NCBI RefSeq assembly: GCF_017307495.1
Contig: NZ_JAFKHE010000016.1
Span: 186,001-250,000, forward strand
Reading direction: 5' to 3'
DNA: 64,000 nucleotides
Source: Devosia sp.
GTDB taxonomy: Bacteria; Pseudomonadota; Alphaproteobacteria; Rhizobiales; Devosiaceae
Below, piece by piece: positions 63,317-64,000 of the stretch. The translations under genes were made by a program, and so were the position numbers. The notes beneath the pieces were generated by a model, which was given only the letters and a program-made list of their open reading frames with translations, was not told the DNA's origin and ran no database searches. Positions within the stretch are counted from its first letter, which is position 1. The number at the start of each line of letters is the position of its first letter.

Positions 63317-64000
63317 GGCCGCTGCTCCGCCGCCACCGGGAGGGTAATCGCCAGCACCGCTCCGCCCTCGGGGCCGTTCTCGAGCCCGATCGTGCCATGA
63401 TGCCGCTCGATGATGTCGCGTGCGATGGCCAGGCCGATGCCGAGACCCTGGTTCATCAGCTCGCCTTCCTTGCTGCCGCGATAGAACCTCTCGAACACGT
63501 GCAGCCGATCCTCCTCGCTGATGCCCGAGCCCTGGTCGGCGATGGCGATGCCGACCCTGTCGCCCGCACGGCTGGTCGTAACGGTGATGCGGCTGCCGGG
63601 CGGTGAGTGCTTGACCGCGTTGTCGAGGCCGATCATCAGCGCCTGCCTGAGGCGACGGAAATCGGCATCGACCCGGGCCCCGCCATCGCCAAGCGCGGTA
63701 ACCACGGCCACTTCGCGCGGTTCGGCGAGGACCTGGCCTTCGGCCACGGCAGCGGCGACGATGTCCTCGAGCTTGAGCACAGCCGGGTGGTGCTGCTGGC
63801 TTTCGGCGTCGCTGCGGGCGTAGGCGATGAGGTCGTCGAGCAGGCTGGAGAGCTCGACCGACTGGCCGCGGATACGCTCGAGCGCCGACATCAGCTCCGG
63901 TCCGGACGCCTTGCCGCGCAGCGCCACGTCGGCCTCGCCGCGCAGCACGGTGAGTGGCGTGCGCAGCTCGTGGCTGACGTCGGCAAGGAACTGGGTGCGC
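63313..64000 (-). CDS. Sensor histidine kinase, N-terminus outside window
   Basis: Partial: the last 229 residues of a membrane kinase. The H-box is FLADVSHELRTPLTVL at the edge, followed by LSSLLDDLIAYARSD, GLDNAVKHSPPGS (N-box), ADQGSGIS (G1-box), VFERFYRG and LGIGLAIARDIIERHHG. The sensor and membrane segments are beyond the right boundary. It is translationally coupled to the response regulator gene downstream. Confidence 0.9.
   Translation of the reverse strand, partial: RTQFLADVSHELRTPLTVLRGEADVALRGKASGPELMSALERIRGQSVELSSLLDDLIAYARSDAESQQHHPAVLKLEDIVAAAVAEGQVLAEPREVAVVTALGDGGARVDADFRRLRQALMIGLDNAVKHSPPGSRITVTTSRAGDRVGIAIADQGSGISEEDRLHVFERFYRGSKEGELMNQGLGIGLAIARDIIERHHGTIGLENGPEGGAVLAITLPVAAEQRP

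Overview
High-GC alphaproteobacterial chromosome, probably order Hyphomicrobiales and possibly Devosia-like. The order is supported by an Irr regulator with the HHH motif beside fabA-fabB, a RirA-type Rrf2 regulator with three cysteines, a RegB/RegA redox pair, an MmcB-family protein and the dnaA-dnaN-recF-gyrB arrangement. The genus is an inference. There is no insertion sequence, prophage or CRISPR array. Mobile-looking DNA is limited to short GC-rich palindromic intergenic repeats of at least three families.

Layout. 1-5.8 kb: end of an MBL-fold hydrolase, bioY, a receiver-like protein, and three tandem paralogous MFS transporters with mmcB between the second and third. 5.9-13.8 kb: beta-CASP exonuclease-like protein, regA/regB, a DUF2852 protein, a YgjP-like metallopeptidase, a DUF4189 protein and a class A penicillin-binding protein. 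14-28.2 kb: core replication and housekeeping genes (gyrB, recF, dnaN, dnaA, rpsT, mutM, then ubiE-ubiB, a lipoprotein, dut, a DUF2259 protein and a MoeB-like E1 enzyme).

28.3-42.6 kb is the most coherent accessory block. It is a purine/nucleoside uptake and salvage locus: BMP-family ABC transporter, nucleoside hydrolase, MTA/SAH-deaminase-like amidohydrolase, cytidine deaminase, creatininase-family hydrolase, adenine deaminase family protein, LacI regulator, a GATase-1-like protein, an orphan RarA/MgsA C-terminal domain and ribokinase. A second adenine deaminase paralog with guanine deaminase and a nucleoside deoxyribosyltransferase lies at 58.4-62.2 kb. Near-identical LacI-type operators (core GTAAACCGsTTTAC) sit in front of both halves and in front of the lacI gene, so the two blocks look like one regulon. 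Two further operator-like sites lie inside the first adenine deaminase gene and are spelled with unusual codons.

42.8-49 kb: PAP2 phosphatase, fasciclin protein, a TetR-controlled HlyD/MacB-like ABC export operon with an operator touching the ribosome binding site, tRNA-Pro and tRNA-Gln, and small ORFs. 49-58.3 kb: a second LacI regulator with a perfect palindrome upstream, two aldo/keto reductases, uup, and the iron regulators rirA and irr next to fabA-fabB. The right edge carries an OmpR-type two-component pair whose kinase runs off the window.
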